Shown: piece by piece, positions 6,526 to 7,340 of the stretch
How positions within the stretch are numbered: position 1 is the stretch's first letter
Layout of the letters: each line of letters begins with the position of its first letter
Source of the DNA: Candidatus Krumholzibacteriia bacterium
GTDB taxonomy: Bacteria > Krumholzibacteriota > Krumholzibacteriia > LZORAL124-64-63
Assembly (NCBI GenBank): GCA_030643455.1
Contig: DAOWLV010000152.1
Span: 1 to 7,340 of the forward strand
DNA: 7,340 bases
Reading direction: 5' to 3'
Made by a program: the position numbers and the translations under genes
Notes under the pieces: generated by a model
The model's database searches: none
What the model saw: only the letters and a program-made list of their open reading frames with translations
What the model was told of the DNA's origin: nothing

Positions 6526-6536
6526 GGGAAGTTCCG
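6526..6536. repeat. Palindromic motif GGGAAGTTCCG, distal copy
   Basis: Second copy of the motif at 6460-6470. It is identical over ten bases and differs at the last base, which breaks one end pair of the palindrome. The two centres are 66 bases apart. It sits just beyond the clpC hairpin, between clpC and bamA. A paired operator is possible, but chance or a degenerate sigma-factor site cannot be excluded. Confidence 0.3.
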
Positions 6537-6542
6537 AATGAA

Positions 6543-6570
6543 AGGACCGGAATAATGGAATTCCGGTCCT
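6543..6570 (-). terminator. Probable intrinsic terminator of clpC
   Basis: AGGACCGGAAT and ATTCCGGTCCT form a perfect 11-bp stem with a 6-base loop, 41 bases after the clpC stop codon. On the minus strand it is followed by TTTCATT, a short and imperfect T-tract, so termination may be partial or the hairpin may mainly protect the 3' end of the mRNA. Confidence 0.65.
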
Positions 6571-6611
6571 CGGGCAAAACAGTTGACTGTCGGGACGCCT
6601 TCAGCGCCCTG

Positions 6612-7340
6612 TCACGTCTTGACCTCCTCCATGGGCACGGTCTTGAAGGAAAGTTTGCCACCCTTGACGCCGATCACCAGCCTGCTCTTGCTGGTCACCT
6701 CCCCGCGCAGCAGTTTTTCGCTCAGGGGGTCCTCCACATGTTTCTGGATGGCCCTGCGCAGGGGGCGGGCACCCATTTGGGGATCATAGCCCACCTCGCA
6801 CAGGAAATCCTTGCAGGCCTTGGTGAACTCGAAGGTGATCTCCAGGTTGCGCAGCCGTCCGCTGACATCGGCCAGAAGGATCTCGACGATCTGGGCCATG
6901 TCGTCCCGATCCAGGGAGTTGAAGGTGATGATCTCGTCGATCCGGTTCAAAAATTCGGGGCTGAAGGTCTTGCGCAGGTCCATGTCGATGTTCGACTGCA
7001 CCCGCTGCCGGGAGTGGTCCTCCTCGTCGGAACCGAAGCCGACCCCGCGGATGCCATGCGTCTTGCGACTGCCGACATTGCTGGTCATGATCAGGACGGC
7101 GTTGCGGAAATCGACCGTGCGGCCGAAGCTGTCGGTCAACTGGCCGTCATCCAGGACCTGAAGCAGGATGTTGTACACGTCCGGGTGGGCCTTTTCGATT
7201 TCATCCAGCAGGATCACTGAATAGGGATGCCGCCGGACTTTTTCGGTGAGCATCCCGCCTTCGTCGTACCCCACGTAACCGGGAGGGGCTCCCACCAGAC
7301 GGCTCACCGAGTGCTTTTCCATGTATTCGGACATGTCCAC
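6612..7340 (-). CDS. clpC: ATP-dependent Clp protease ATP-binding subunit ClpC, C-terminal part
   Basis: This is the last 242 residues of a Hsp100/Clp AAA+ unfoldase; the gene continues past the window edge, where no true start is present. It covers most of the second ATPase module. Visible are the pore-loop segment G-A-P-P-G-Y-V-G-Y (17-25), Walker B L-L-D-E (44-47), sensor 1 M-T-S-N (85-88), the arginine finger in F-L-N-R-I-D-E (Arg133), and sensor 2 G-A-R-P-L-R-R (190-196) in the C-terminal D2-small domain. The wording around V-R-R-H-P-Y-S-V-I-L-L-D-E-I-E-K and L-R-K-T-F-S-P-E-F-L-N-R fits ClpC better than ClpB, although ClpB-like relatives share much of it. ClpC unfolds substrates for ClpP in the cytoplasm, or acts in disaggregation. 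The Walker A and N-terminal domains are outside the window. A hairpin follows the stop, so it is probably a separate unit from bamA. Confidence 0.93.
   Translation of the reverse strand: MDMSEYMEKHSVSRLVGAPPGYVGYDEGGMLTEKVRRHPYSVILLDEIEKAHPDVYNILLQVLDDGQLTDSFGRTVDFRNAVLIMTSNVGSRKTHGIRGVGFGSDEEDHSRQRVQSNIDMDLRKTFSPEFLNRIDEIITFNSLDRDDMAQIVEILLADVSGRLRNLEITFEFTKACKDFLCEVGYDPQMGARPLRRAIQKHVEDPLSEKLLRGEVTSKSRLVIGVKGGKLSFKTVPMEEVKT

Larger units (their letters stand above)
6308..6611. other. Intergenic region between clpC and bamA
   Basis: These 304 bases hold no convincing gene. Reading from clpC toward bamA, there is a perfect 11-bp hairpin, then two copies of a GGGAAGTTCC palindromic motif 66 bases apart, then a sigma70-like promoter with an extended -10. 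The layout fits the end of one transcription unit and the start of the next. A short open frame over 6383-6661 on the minus strand shows no recognisable domain and overlaps clpC; it was not accepted. Confidence 0.7.

Noticed and set aside
6500..6535. SigmaE-type promoter using GGAACTT as -35
   Set aside because: At 15-17 bases downstream of either GGAACTT there is no TCTGA- or TCAAA-like -10 box, so the match is only to the -35 half.

Overview
The window carries one conserved outer-membrane biogenesis and lipid A locus from a Gram-negative bacterium with moderately high GC. Every supported gene is on the minus strand. In transcription order (high to low coordinates) they are: the C-terminal part of a ClpC-type AAA+ chaperone; a 304-base intergenic region holding a probable terminator and a probable promoter; bamA; a skp/ompH-family periplasmic chaperone; lpxD; a fused lpxC-fabZ gene; lpxA; and the first eight codons of what is probably lpxB at the window edge. 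Coding density is high, and no mobile element, CRISPR array, RNA gene or horizontally acquired island was seen.

The best taxonomic clue is the LpxC-FabZ fusion (deacetylase plus 3-hydroxyacyl-ACP dehydratase in one chain). This is known from Bacteroidetes/Chlorobi-type and related FCB-superphylum lineages and is not the usual proteobacterial arrangement. An uncultivated FCB-like phylum is plausible, but this is inference; the sequence alone does not fix a phylum.

Layout: clpC ends at 6612 and is followed by an 11-bp perfect hairpin, so it probably ends its own transcription unit. A sigma70-like promoter with an extended -10 lies about 45-80 bases upstream of bamA and probably drives bamA-skp-lpxD-lpxC/fabZ-lpxA-(lpxB). 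Spacings are 64, 122, 4, 25 and 28 bases. The 122-base skp-lpxD gap is the widest inside the cluster. It contains a perfect TTGACA box and a very stable GC-rich hairpin, which may make lpxD-lpxC/fabZ-lpxA a separately tuned sub-operon.

The genes work together. BamA inserts beta-barrel proteins into the outer membrane and the Skp-like chaperone delivers unfolded substrates to it. LpxA, LpxC and LpxD carry out the first three steps of lipid A synthesis. The FabZ domain competes for the same 3-hydroxyacyl-ACP pool to make phospholipid fatty acids, and LpxB would condense the products. I found no previously undescribed system here. The items worth a second look are the fusion sitting in the ancestral fabZ slot, the intergenic regulatory structures, and several substitutions in conserved enzyme motifs.
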